In this document: piece by piece, positions 6,061 to 13,288 of the stretch | How the letters are laid out: every line of letters starts with the position of its first letter | Numbering within the stretch: position 1 is the first letter of the stretch | Source: Chloroflexia bacterium | GTDB lineage: Bacteria > Chloroflexota > Chloroflexia > Thermomicrobiales > UBA6265 | Direction: 5' to 3' | Assembly: GCA_013698305.1 (NCBI GenBank) | Contig: JACCVC010000141.1 | Coordinates: forward strand, 1-13,643 | Length of the DNA stretch: 13,643 bases | Notes under the pieces: generated by a model | Seen by the model: the letters and a program-made list of their open reading frames with translations, nothing else | Told to the model about the DNA's origin: nothing | Database searches by the model: none | Made by a program: the position numbers and the translations under genes

Positions 6061-6528
6061 ATGACCACGCAGACCCAGACGATCGTCACCAGGCCATCTG
6101 ACCGCGAATACTTCTACGCGCCCCGCGAGCTCCTGTTCAAGGCGTACACCGACCCGGAGATCATTCCCCACTGGTGGGGGCAGCGCGGCTCGACGACCAC
6201 CGTCGATCAGATGGACGTTGCTCCCGGCGGCGCTTGGCGCCACGTCCAGCGAGAGGCGGACGGCACGGAGTACGCCTTCCGCGGTGAGTACCGCGAGATC
6301 GAGACTCCGGAGCGGCTGGTCAACACCTTCGGGTTCGAGCCGATGCCGGGCAAGATCGTGGTCGACACCACGACGTTTCAGGATCAGGACGGCAAGACTG
6401 AAGTGACCTCTACTTCGCTTTTCGACTCCTCTGAGGACCGGGACGGGATGCTCGAATCGGGAATGGAGGCCGGCGCGAACGAGAGTTGGGACCTTCTTGC
6501 CGAGTGGCTGGCGGCCAACCAGCAGTGA
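6061..6528 (+). CDS. SRPBCC / AHSA1-like domain protein
   Basis: This 155-residue protein is the SRPBCC (START-like, Bet v1) fold of the AHSA1 group. Visible family landmarks are REYFYAPRELLFKAYTDPE (about 15-33), HWWGQRGSTTTVDQMDVAPGGAWRH with the WWG motif at 38-40, then YAFRGEYREIETPERLVNTF (about 71-90). It ends with FDSSEDRDGMLESGMEAG and a C-terminal helix ESWDLLAEWL. The fold makes a hydrophobic ligand cavity; members are ligand carriers, stress proteins or small-molecule modifying proteins, and the ligand here is unknown. AGGAG lies 8 bases before the ATG. The nearest upstream promoter is the TetR-controlled one at 5790-5818, giving a leader of about 235 bases. It stands alone before the ABC exporter, which has its own promoter. 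Confidence 0.88.
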   Translation: MTTQTQTIVTRPSDREYFYAPRELLFKAYTDPEIIPHWWGQRGSTTTVDQMDVAPGGAWRHVQREADGTEYAFRGEYREIETPERLVNTFGFEPMPGKIVVDTTTFQDQDGKTEVTSTSLFDSSEDRDGMLESGMEAGANESWDLLAEWLAANQQ

Positions 6529-6585
6529 CCCTTCATGCTCCCGTTTTCCGACGGCGCGTTTCGACTGGACGGCGAGCATCAGGGG

Positions 6586-6614
6586 TTGACAATCGGGCAC
6601 CAGGAGTTCATAAT
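6586..6614 (+). promoter_or_regulatory. Promoter of the DrrAB-type exporter operon
   Basis: A perfect -35 TTGACA (6586-6591) is followed after 17 bases by CATAAT (6609-6614), five of six matches to the -10 consensus. This is the best sigma-70-like promoter in the window. Transcription should start near 6621, immediately before an inverted repeat at 6624-6637, and about 50 bases before the ATPase ATG at 6672. Confidence 0.7.
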
Positions 6615-6622
6615 CCATTTCT

Positions 6623-6637
6623 GGATAGTCCGCTATC
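6623..6637 (+). promoter_or_regulatory. Operator candidate at the exporter transcription start
   Basis: GATAG (6624-6628) and CTATC (6633-6637) form a perfect inverted repeat around TCCG. The ten bases GGATAGTCCG (6623-6632) recur exactly at 8579-8588, and TCCGCTATC (6629-6637) recurs at 8600-8608, both upstream of the marR gene. The position at the predicted start site and the shared sequence suggest a repressor, most simply the MarR protein encoded at the end of this region, binds both places (inference). Confidence 0.5.
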
Positions 6638-6671
6638 GGAGTATTCGTACGTACACAGGGAGAGGTTCGCA

Positions 6672-7688
6672 ATGAGTATACGACAGGATGGTCGCGGCGA
6701 GGCCGCCGTCATCGTCGAGGGACTCGAGAAATCGTTCGGCTCGACCCGTGCCCTCGACGGGATCGATTTCCAGGTGAAGCGTGGCACGGTTCTGGGACTG
6801 CTGGGGCCGAACGGCGCTGGTAAGACCACGGCGGTGCGGATTCTCACCACGCTGCTCAAGCCGGACGCCGGTCGGGTCGAGGTCGCCGGCATCGACGTGC
6901 TCGCTCACCCTGACCAGGTCCGGGCGAATATCGGCCTCACCGGCCAGAACGCCGCGGTCGACGAGATCCTCACCGGCCACGAAAACCTCGTCATGTTCGG
7001 CCAGCTCTACCGGCTTTCCCTGCGGTCGGCCAAACAGCGCGCCGATGAGCTGCTGGAGCGGTTCGACCTCTCCGTCGCCGCCAACCGCACCCTCAAGACC
7101 TACTCGGGCGGCATGCGGCGACGGCTCGATCTCGCCGCCAGCCTGATCGTTTCACCGCCCGTTATCTTCCTCGACGAGCCGACCACCGGCCTTGACCCCC
7201 GCAGCCGCAACGGCATGTGGGAGGTGATTCAGGATCTCGTCGACGACGGCACCACCGTGCTGCTGACGACCCAGTACCTCGAAGAGGCTGACCGGCTGGC
7301 GGACAACATCGTCGTCGTGGACCATGGCCGCGTCATCGCCGAGGGCACCGCCGACCAGCTCAAGTCGCAACTTGGCGGCGAACGGTTGGCGATCAGCGTG
7401 TCTAGCGGCACGGACCTCTCGCTGGCCGAACGAACCCTGCTCGAGATCGCCGGATCCACTGGCAAGGTTGACGGGGAGGTTCAGATCGATGCCGACGCCA
7501 ACCAGTTGACCGTGCCGTTCGCCGCTGGGGGACGCGGTCTGCCGGATGCGCTGCGCCGTCTCGACGCGGCTGGCCTGGAGCTGACCGATATCGCCCTGCG
7601 TCGCCCAACCCTTGATGACGTGTTCCTCACCCTGACCGGACGTACCGCCGAACAGGAGGCTGACGCCTCCACGGAGCATGCCGCATGA
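6672..7688 (+). CDS. DrrA-type ABC exporter ATP-binding protein
   Basis: This 338-residue ATPase pairs with the permease directly downstream to export a hydrophobic compound or drug across the membrane. Motifs: Walker A GPNGAGKT (45-52), Q-loop Gln92 in GLTGQNAAVDE, signature YSGGMRRRLD (144-153), Walker B VIFLDEP (164-170) with TTGLDP. At the switch position there is Gln201 (LLTTQYLEEAD) in place of the usual His, a variant known in the daunorubicin-resistance DrrA subfamily. The 100-residue C-terminal extension, with a final RRPTLDDVFLTLTGR block, is also typical of DrrA. The ATG at 6672 is chosen because GGGAGAGG lies upstream at about 9 bases; an earlier in-frame ATG at 6486 lies inside the SRPBCC gene. 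The stop overlaps the permease start as ATGA. Confidence 0.93.
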   Translation: MSIRQDGRGEAAVIVEGLEKSFGSTRALDGIDFQVKRGTVLGLLGPNGAGKTTAVRILTTLLKPDAGRVEVAGIDVLAHPDQVRANIGLTGQNAAVDEILTGHENLVMFGQLYRLSLRSAKQRADELLERFDLSVAANRTLKTYSGGMRRRLDLAASLIVSPPVIFLDEPTTGLDPRSRNGMWEVIQDLVDDGTTVLLTTQYLEEADRLADNIVVVDHGRVIAEGTADQLKSQLGGERLAISVSSGTDLSLAERTLLEIAGSTGKVDGEVQIDADANQLTVPFAAGGRGLPDALRRLDAAGLELTDIALRRPTLDDVFLTLTGRTAEQEADASTEHAA

Positions 7689-8551
7689 GCACCAACACCC
7701 TTCCCGCGCCGACGACGGCGCCGGAACAGCGCATTGCCACATCCCCCGATCTCGATTTCGTCCGGCGCAGCAAGCCGGTCAGCGTTGTCAGTGACTCGCT
7801 GATTCTCGCCAAGCGTCACCTGATGCGGATTCCGCGCCAACCTGACTGGCTGGTCGGCGTCACGATCATGCCGATCATGTTCCTCCTGCTCTTCCGCTAT
7901 ATCTTCGGCGAAACCGTCCAGGCGACCTTGCCCCCGGGTGTGGACGCGGTGAACTACCTGGTCATGGGCATCATCGTCCAGGGCATCGTGTTCGGCGCCA
8001 TGAACACCGGGCTCGGCCTGGCGATGGATGCCAAGGAGGGCCTCATGGATCGGTTCGCCTCGCTGCCGATGGCCCGCTCGGCGGTGGTGCTCGGTCGCAT
8101 CCTGGCCGACATGGGGATCGCCATCTTCACCACCACGATCACGATCCTCGTAGGCCTGTTGGTCGGGTTCCGGCCTACTACGAACGTCGGCGACTGGATC
8201 GCGGCGATTGGGCTGATGCTGCTGATGGCCTTCGTGCTGGCGTGGCTTGGCGCCATCATCGGGCTGTGGCTGAAGACGGTAGAGGCGGTGAATTCGATCG
8301 GGTTCACCCTGATCTTCCCGCTCACCTTTCTCAGCAGCACCTTCATCAACCCGGATTTTCTGCCGGGTTGGCTCCAGGGGTTCGCCAAGAACCAGCCGTT
8401 CACCCTGCTGCTGGACGCCACCAGGGGGCTCCTCACTGGTTTTCCTGAGATCGGCAACTCTGCCTGGATGGTGACCCTCTACCTGCTCATTGCCCTCGTC
8501 GTGCTGGTGCCGATAGCGCTTCGAATGTACGAGCGACGGCTCACCCAGTAG
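7685..8551 (+). CDS. DrrB-type ABC-2 exporter permease
   Basis: This 288-residue permease has about six hydrophobic segments: roughly 55-77 (WLVGVTIMPIMFLLLFRYIFG), 95-120, 137-162, 174-200, 207-226 and 260-282. The loop before helix 6 reads TFINPDFLPGWLQGFAKNQP, the conserved ABC-2/DrrB motif with N and P residues before it enters the last helices. The first 45 residues are cytoplasmic and end in the amphipathic stretch SDSLILAKRHLMRIPRQPDW. It is translationally coupled to the ATPase (ATGA overlap at 7685). The substrate is unknown; daunorubicin-like drugs, antibiotics or lipids are options. It forms the complete transporter with the upstream gene. Confidence 0.92.
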   Translation: MSTNTLPAPTTAPEQRIATSPDLDFVRRSKPVSVVSDSLILAKRHLMRIPRQPDWLVGVTIMPIMFLLLFRYIFGETVQATLPPGVDAVNYLVMGIIVQGIVFGAMNTGLGLAMDAKEGLMDRFASLPMARSAVVLGRILADMGIAIFTTTITILVGLLVGFRPTTNVGDWIAAIGLMLLMAFVLAWLGAIIGLWLKTVEAVNSIGFTLIFPLTFLSSTFINPDFLPGWLQGFAKNQPFTLLLDATRGLLTGFPEIGNSAWMVTLYLLIALVVLVPIALRMYERRLTQ

Positions 8552-8576
8552 CGTCACTGAACTGATACATGCACTT

Positions 8577-8604
8577 GCGGATAGTCCGGGCTTGGACTAT
8601 CCGC
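8577..8604 (+). promoter_or_regulatory. 11-base inverted repeat upstream of marR
   Basis: GCGGATAGTCC (8577-8587) and GGACTATCCGC (8594-8604) are perfect complements around GGGCTT. The site is 26 bases after the permease stop and 44 bases before marR. It shares GGATAGTCCG and TCCGCTATC with the operator candidate at 6623-6637, so a regulator site is more likely than a terminator; it lacks a T run. As RNA the same repeat could also stop or stabilise the exporter transcript. Confidence 0.5.
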
Positions 8605-8608
8605 TATC

Positions 8609-8625
8609 ATTAACCGAGAGTTAAT
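8609..8625 (+). promoter_or_regulatory. 17-base palindrome, likely MarR operator
   Basis: ATTAAC (8609-8614) and GTTAAT (8620-8625) are perfect complements around CGAGA. The 17-base, AT-rich palindrome close to the regulator start (22 bases before the ATG) is a typical MarR-family autoregulatory operator. TATCAT (8605-8610), five of six to -10, overlaps its left arm, but no good -35 was found. Confidence 0.45.
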
Positions 8626-8647
8626 AGTCGTAGCAGAGGCAGGGGCC

Positions 8648-9151
8648 ATGATTGACGGAAACTCGCGAAACCAGATGGCAACGCCGCTCTCCGGGATGGA
8701 CAGTGAAATGGCGATGACCACGAACATATGCAGTTCGATCATCTGCCTGTCGCACCTGGTGGAGCGCTACGCGAATGCCCGCCTGCCGTCGTTCGGAGTG
8801 CCGCCCACCCTGACGATTCCACGGGTGCGGTTGTTGCTGGCGGTCGCGACCGGCAAGGCCGAGGACATTTCCACCAGGATGAGCGACATCGCCCTTGATC
8901 TTGGTGTCACGTCCCGCACCATCACCACGATGGTCGATGCGCTGGAACGGGAAGGCCTGATTGAGCGGGTGCCGGATGCCAACGACCGGCGGGCGATCAC
9001 GCTCGTTCTCACCGAAGAAGGTGAGGCCAGCATCCCCCGCATCAAGACCGCGCTGGACGAGATCGGCGCGGCGGTGATGTCGCCTCTCACCGATACCGAT
9101 CACCAAGCGCTGCACGGCCTCCTCATACAGCTCCTCGAACGCGACGCGTAG
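8648..9151 (+). CDS. MarR-family transcriptional regulator
   Basis: This 167-residue protein has a winged helix-turn-helix: RMSDIALDLGVTSRTITTMV (about 77-96) as the recognition region, then the DALEREGLIERVPDANDRRA wing (about 97-116) followed by ITLVLTEEG, with the family's DxRR motif (Asn-Asp-Arg-Arg, 112-115). Helices at both ends would form the dimer interface. The first 22 residues are poorly conserved in type, and ATGs at 8675, 8696, 8708 and 8714 could also start the protein; the first was kept because an AGAGGCAGGGG stretch precedes it. It follows the exporter genes and is probably their repressor, responding to the exported compound (inference from shared operator-like repeats). Confidence 0.9.
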   Translation: MIDGNSRNQMATPLSGMDSEMAMTTNICSSIICLSHLVERYANARLPSFGVPPTLTIPRVRLLLAVATGKAEDISTRMSDIALDLGVTSRTITTMVDALEREGLIERVPDANDRRAITLVLTEEGEASIPRIKTALDEIGAAVMSPLTDTDHQALHGLLIQLLERDA

Positions 9152-9190
9152 CCTCGACAATCTGCGCCAGCTATCATCAGGTCCTTTGCC

Positions 9191-9226
9191 TCGGCCCTTG
9201 TAGCATCGGGCCGAAAGTGCCCGATG
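9191..9226 (+). other. Overlapping, mutually exclusive hairpins between marR and cca
   Basis: TCGGCCC (9191-9197) can pair with GGGCCGA (9208-9214), and CATCGGGC (9204-9211) can pair with GCCCGATG (9219-9226). The two stems share 9208-9211, so only one can form at a time. They lie in the 237-base gap between marR and the CCA gene. The second could end the marR transcript, though no T run follows. The rest of the gap (9227-9388) shows no gene; a TTGTCA at 9284 has no good -10 partner. Confidence 0.35.
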
Positions 9227-9388
9227 TCGTTCCCCGGTCACCAATCAGCAATCAGTCGATCCTGCCCCTGTCAGCCGCTACACTTGTCAACAACGATGCG
9301 CCGGGCCGGAATCAACCCTGAAACCGCCTAACCCTGGCCGGCGACATTGGCACGCAATAGCGCCTAACATCAGGATTGTGATCGTTCC

Positions 9389-10879
9389 ATGGCTTCGGAA
9401 GCGCCACCTTCAACCAATCTTAAGTTCTCCGTACCGGACGGCGACGTGTTGAGCTGCCTGCCGGCGCCACAGCAACGACTCGTAGCGACCCTGGCCCGCG
9501 CGGCTTCCGACCTGGGCGGCGAGCTCAACCTCGTCGGCGGAGGCGTGCGTGACGTGCTGCTGGGCGAGCGCGGTCCCGCCGACCTCGATTTCGCCACGTC
9601 GCTGCGTCCCGACCAGGTTCGGGTAGTGGGCGAAACGCTGCCCGGCGTCACGGTCTATGACATCGGCGAGAAGTTCGGCACGATCGGCCTGGTGATCCAC
9701 AACCCGCATCTGCACCCCGAAGACCGCGCCGGCGAACCCGATATCGTCGAGATCACCACTTTCCGTAGCGAATCCTACGAAGCCGGGAGCCGGCATCCGG
9801 CGGTCGTTTTCGGGACCTCGATCGAGGCAGACCTCGCCCGGCGCGATTTCACGATCAACGCCATCGCCGTCAATGCCAGTACCGGTGAGGTGATCGACCC
9901 CTGGTACGGGCAGGCCGATCTCGCCACCGGCACCCTCCGCGCGGTCGGCAACCCAGGCGAGCGATTCGCCGAGGATCCCTTGCGCCTGCTCCGCGCCGCT
10001 CGCTTCGCCGGTCAACTCGGCTTTACCATCGAGGCCGAAACCCTGGCGGCCATGGCCGAGCAGGCGCCGATGCTGAAGCAGGTCAGCGGCGAGCGCGTCT
10101 TCCATGAAGTCACCCGGCTGCTATGTTCGCCCTGGGCCGATCACGGGCTTGATGTCCTGCTCGCGAGCGGGTTGCTGACGGTGGCAATGCCGGAACTGCT
10201 GCCGCTGGAGGGCGCCGCCCTCGATCACCCCGATATCCATCGCGAAAAGGACCTGTGGGACCACACCAAACGGGTCATCATGCAGACTCCGCCGCGCCCG
10301 ACGGTCCGTTGGGCGGCGCTTATGCACGATGCCGCCAAGCCTGTGACCCGCACGGTCGACAATCGGGGCGAGGTCCATTTCTTCGGGCACGAGTATGTCG
10401 GGGCGGATATGGCCGGCGCGTTGTTGCGCCGCCTCCATGCCGACAAGCGCACGATCCGCGATGTCTGCCGGATGGTCGAGCTGCACCTCCGCCCGGCGGG
10501 ATATGACCGCGCGACCTGGACCGACAGCGCCGTTCGCCGGCTGGCGCTCGACGTCGGCGACCTGATGCCCGACCTGCTCGATCTCGTTGCGGCGGACGTC
10601 ACCTCGGCACGAGCGCACAAGCAACGCGCGGCGGCGGCACGGGTGCAGGGATTGCGCGATCATCTGGCCCGGCTGGAAGGACAACAGGCGCTGGCGGAGC
10701 TCCAGAGCCCGCTCGACGGCAACGCGCTGATGGCGCTGTTCGACCGCCCGCCCGGTCGCTGGATCGCCGAGGTCAAGGACCATCTGCGGGAGCTGGTGAT
10801 CGACGGCGAGCTGGCCGCCGGCGACACCGAAGCCGCCACAGAGATCGCTCGAAAGCTGGTAGAGGAGAGCACATCATGA
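9389..10879 (+). CDS. cca: CCA tRNA nucleotidyltransferase with HD domain (class II)
   Basis: This 496-residue enzyme adds or repairs the CCA end of tRNAs using CTP and ATP; the same fold is shared with poly(A) polymerase I, so that activity cannot be excluded. The nucleotidyltransferase head has the motif LVGGGVRDVLLGERGPADLD (48-67), with catalytic Asp65 and Asp67, then RRDFTINA (151-158) and EDPLRLLRAARFA (195-207), which fit the nucleotide-recognition motifs of class II enzymes. The C-terminal half carries an HD phosphohydrolase-like domain: His292 in DHTKR, His313-Asp314 in ALMHDAAKP and His334 in HFFGHE. The ribosome binding site is weak. The stop overlaps the methyltransferase start (ATGA, 10876-10879). 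Confidence 0.93.
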   Translation: MASEAPPSTNLKFSVPDGDVLSCLPAPQQRLVATLARAASDLGGELNLVGGGVRDVLLGERGPADLDFATSLRPDQVRVVGETLPGVTVYDIGEKFGTIGLVIHNPHLHPEDRAGEPDIVEITTFRSESYEAGSRHPAVVFGTSIEADLARRDFTINAIAVNASTGEVIDPWYGQADLATGTLRAVGNPGERFAEDPLRLLRAARFAGQLGFTIEAETLAAMAEQAPMLKQVSGERVFHEVTRLLCSPWADHGLDVLLASGLLTVAMPELLPLEGAALDHPDIHREKDLWDHTKRVIMQTPPRPTVRWAALMHDAAKPVTRTVDNRGEVHFFGHEYVGADMAGALLRRLHADKRTIRDVCRMVELHLRPAGYDRATWTDSAVRRLALDVGDLMPDLLDLVAADVTSARAHKQRAAAARVQGLRDHLARLEGQQALAELQSPLDGNALMALFDRPPGRWIAEVKDHLRELVIDGELAAGDTEAATEIARKLVEESTS

Positions 10880-11667
10880 CAGACGCCCAGGACCGGGTTC
10901 GCGCGCAGTACGGCAGGGTCGGGGACGCCTACGTCCGTAGCGTCGGTCATGCCACCGGCGATGATCTCGAACGGATGCTGTATCACGCCGCTCCCCAACG
11001 AACCGACACGTTGCTGGACATCGCCACTGGCGGCGGACATGTGGCGCGGGTGATCGGTCCCCATGTCGGGCGGGTGATCGTCTCCGACCTCACCCCCGAG
11101 ATGCTGGATCACGCGGTGTCGTATCTCCAGCAACAGGGGATGGCAAACGTCGAGCGCCTCGTCGCCGATGCCCAGGGGTTGCCGCTGGAGGATGACACAG
11201 TCGATATCGCCACCTGCCGGATCGCGCCGCATCACTTTCCCGAACCCGGCCGGTTCGTCGCCGAAGTCGCACGCGTGCTGCGTCCCGGTGGACGCTTCCT
11301 GCTGGTCGACAGTACGGTGCCGAAAGGTGAGCTCGGGTCGTTCTTCAATGCGTACGAAACGGTGCGGGATCAGTCACATGTGCGCTCGCTTACCGTGGCC
11401 GAATGGCTGTCGTTGCTGGCGCACCATGAGTTGGAGATCAATGCGGTCGAGCCGTTCCGCAAACGCCACAAATTCGGCGAGTGGACGGAGCGGATGCGGG
11501 TCTCGCCGGAGGACCGCGAGACATTGCGGAGGATGATGCGGGACGCTGGTGAGACGGTGCATCAGGCATTCGAGGTCGTGTTTGATGACCAGTCCGGAAA
11601 CGTGATCTCGTGGATCGATACCAAGACCCTGTTTGCCGCATGCATGCCCGTGCCTCAGACCGCGTGA
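10876..11667 (+). CDS. Class I SAM-dependent methyltransferase (UbiE-like)
   Basis: The 263-residue protein has motif I LLDIATGGGHVARVI (46-60) for SAM binding, with Asp71 (VSDLTPEML) as the likely ribose-binding acid. It continues with ADAQGLPLEDDTVDIATCR (about 96-114) and RVLRPGGRFLLVD (about 133-145). This is the methyltransferase 11 / UbiE-like layout. The substrate is unknown; small molecules or quinones are usual for the group, and coupling to the CCA gene might suggest tRNA, but there is no sign of an RNA-binding domain. GAGGAGA lies about 8 bases before the ATG, which overlaps the CCA stop codon. A 97-base gap with the NfeD promoter follows. Confidence 0.88.
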   Translation: MTDAQDRVRAQYGRVGDAYVRSVGHATGDDLERMLYHAAPQRTDTLLDIATGGGHVARVIGPHVGRVIVSDLTPEMLDHAVSYLQQQGMANVERLVADAQGLPLEDDTVDIATCRIAPHHFPEPGRFVAEVARVLRPGGRFLLVDSTVPKGELGSFFNAYETVRDQSHVRSLTVAEWLSLLAHHELEINAVEPFRKRHKFGEWTERMRVSPEDRETLRRMMRDAGETVHQAFEVVFDDQSGNVISWIDTKTLFAACMPVPQTA

Positions 11668-11721
11668 CCCACGATACGGCTGATGTCGTGTAGCGATCTC
11701 CCCGGAATCTCGCCGGTACCA

Positions 11722-11730
11722 TGGTAAAAT
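11722..11730 (+). promoter_or_regulatory. Candidate extended -10 promoter for the NfeD gene
   Basis: TGGTAAAAT is an extended -10 box (TG plus one base, then TAAAAT, five of six). No clear -35 lies 17 bases upstream (CCGGAA). Transcription would start near 11737. A strong AAAGGAGG then stands 6 bases before the ATG at 11765. Confidence 0.5.
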
Positions 11731-11764
11731 AGCGATACGCCAAAACAGTAAAAGGAGGCGTGTC

Positions 11765-13162
11765 ATGAACCACCTCACCCCCTTCTCCGGTTTTCATTCA
11801 ACCTCAGCCTCAGCGTCTCTCGCTGGCGCATTCGGCCGCATCCTGCTGTTGCTGGGCGTGATGATGGCGATGCTGACAACGTTTTCGCCACCCGACATCA
11901 CCGCGCAAACCACTCCCGCCGAAGAGGGTGGTGAGACGGTTGTCATCATCCCGATTCGCGGCGCGATCGATCCTGGCATGGGCCACTTCCTGGAGCGCGC
12001 GATCGGCGAGGCCGAGGCCGCTGGCGCATCGACCATTATTCTCGACATCAATACGCCCGGTGGCCGGCTCGATACCGTGCTGGAGATGCGCGACGACATC
12101 CTGGCTACTGATATCCCGGTGGTCGCGTTCGTCAACCGAGAGGCTTTTTCCGCCGGGGCGCTGATCACGATCGCCAGCGACACGATCTACATGGCGCCCG
12201 GCGCGGTCTACGGCGCCGCTACCCCGGTCATGGGCGGGACTGGCGCCACCGCCGACGAGAAGACGATCTCGGCCGTGCGCTCGACCTTCCGCGCTACCGC
12301 CGAGGAGCAGGGCCGCGACCCACTCATCGCCGAGGCGATGGTCGACCCCTCGGTCGTGGTCGACGGGCTGGACTCGTCGACATCGCTGCTATCCCTCACC
12401 GCCGATCAGGCGCAGGAGGTTGGCTACGCCGATGGCGTGGCGGGCAATCGCGACGCCTTGCTGGATGAGCTCGGCCTCGGCGCCGCCACGGTCGATGTGG
12501 CCAGCATGACCCTGTGGGAGCGGGCCGTGACCTGGATCACGAATCCCGTTGTCGCCTCGCTGCTGATCCTGGTCGGGATCGCCTTGATCGTCGTCGATGG
12601 CTTCGTCGGCGGGTTCGGCGTCGTCGCGCTGGCGGGTGTGGCTAGCCTCGGACTCTTCTTCTGGGGACATCAGCTGGCCGGCCTGGCTGGATGGGAGGAT
12701 GTCATCCTGGTGGTGGTTGGGCTTGTCCTGATCGGCATTGAGGTCTTCGTCGTTCCCGGATTCGGCGTGCCTGGCATCCTTGGGGGCATCTCCCTGGTCG
12801 GTGGCCTGGTGCTGGCCATGACCCGGCGCTCCTTCTTTGACGAGGGGTTCGCCGCCGAAGCCGGCGACGTGCTGGGGACATTGCTGATCACGCTGGCGCT
12901 CACCGTGGTGGCGATTGTCCTGTTCTCCTGGGCGCTGCCGCGGCTGGTGCCCGCGCTCGCCAGGCCCGCTCGCGGCCCGCAGCGGATGACGCTGTCGGCA
13001 ACCGTGGCGACCGGCGGCAAGGGGCCATCACGACCGGGGTTCTTCACCCGCCTGATTGGCGGGGGCACGGTGCTGGAACGGGATGTTGATGGTCACACCG
13101 CGCTCACGCGAACGCCGCGATCCGATCCGCACACGCCGCGCGATCCGGGTCAGCGGTCGTAG
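11765..13162 (+). CDS. NfeD-family membrane serine protease (ClpP-like domain)
   Basis: This 465-residue protein has a signal/anchor helix (about 25-42), then a ClpP-class protease domain (about 57-240). In it DINTPGGRLDTVLEMRDDI (94-112) is the glycine-rich loop, Ser129 lies in NREAFSAGALI and Lys166 in TADEKTIS, which match the Ser-Lys catalytic dyad of full-length NfeD proteases such as PH1510. Four or five hydrophobic segments follow (about 258-283, 286-305, 312-331, 336-352, 370-392). Full-length NfeD should end in a soluble OB-fold domain of about 60-80 residues. Here only about 70 proline- and arginine-rich residues (396-465) follow and I do not see the domain. It is the first gene of the nfeD-floA pair, in which it is thought to act on membrane microdomain proteins. 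The family also appears as NfeD1b. Confidence 0.9.
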   Translation: MNHLTPFSGFHSTSASASLAGAFGRILLLLGVMMAMLTTFSPPDITAQTTPAEEGGETVVIIPIRGAIDPGMGHFLERAIGEAEAAGASTIILDINTPGGRLDTVLEMRDDILATDIPVVAFVNREAFSAGALITIASDTIYMAPGAVYGAATPVMGGTGATADEKTISAVRSTFRATAEEQGRDPLIAEAMVDPSVVVDGLDSSTSLLSLTADQAQEVGYADGVAGNRDALLDELGLGAATVDVASMTLWERAVTWITNPVVASLLILVGIALIVVDGFVGGFGVVALAGVASLGLFFWGHQLAGLAGWEDVILVVVGLVLIGIEVFVVPGFGVPGILGGISLVGGLVLAMTRRSFFDEGFAAEAGDVLGTLLITLALTVVAIVLFSWALPRLVPALARPARGPQRMTLSATVATGGKGPSRPGFFTRLIGGGTVLERDVDGHTALTRTPRSDPHTPRDPGQRS

Positions 13163-13288
13163 CGAGGCAGGACGGGGCAAATCGCATCCTGTGTGACAAT
13201 GGTACGGAACACGTAGCGAATGTTGAATTGACGCAATACGTACTGGGTCGTGCATCGGCATGACACGCATAACGCAAGGGAACATTGC

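Noticed and set aside
6001..6672. A minus-strand frame opposite the SRPBCC gene and the exporter promoter
   Set aside because: It lies over a clear AHSA1-type gene and a good promoter on the plus strand; no ribosome binding site or known domain.
7481..8557. A 358-residue minus-strand open frame opposite the exporter genes
   Set aside because: Its product is rich in His, Gln, Arg, Asp and Glu with no known domain, as expected for the antisense of GC-rich coding sequence. The plus strand there encodes complete ABC exporter motifs.
11670..11690. CACGA/TCGTG repeat after the methyltransferase as a terminator
   Set aside because: Only five pairs with an 11-base loop and no T run.
13228..13256. 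TTGACG at 13228 as a separate floA promoter
   Set aside because: The -10 position at 17 bases (TGCATC) is a poor match, and nfeD-floA are usually one operon.
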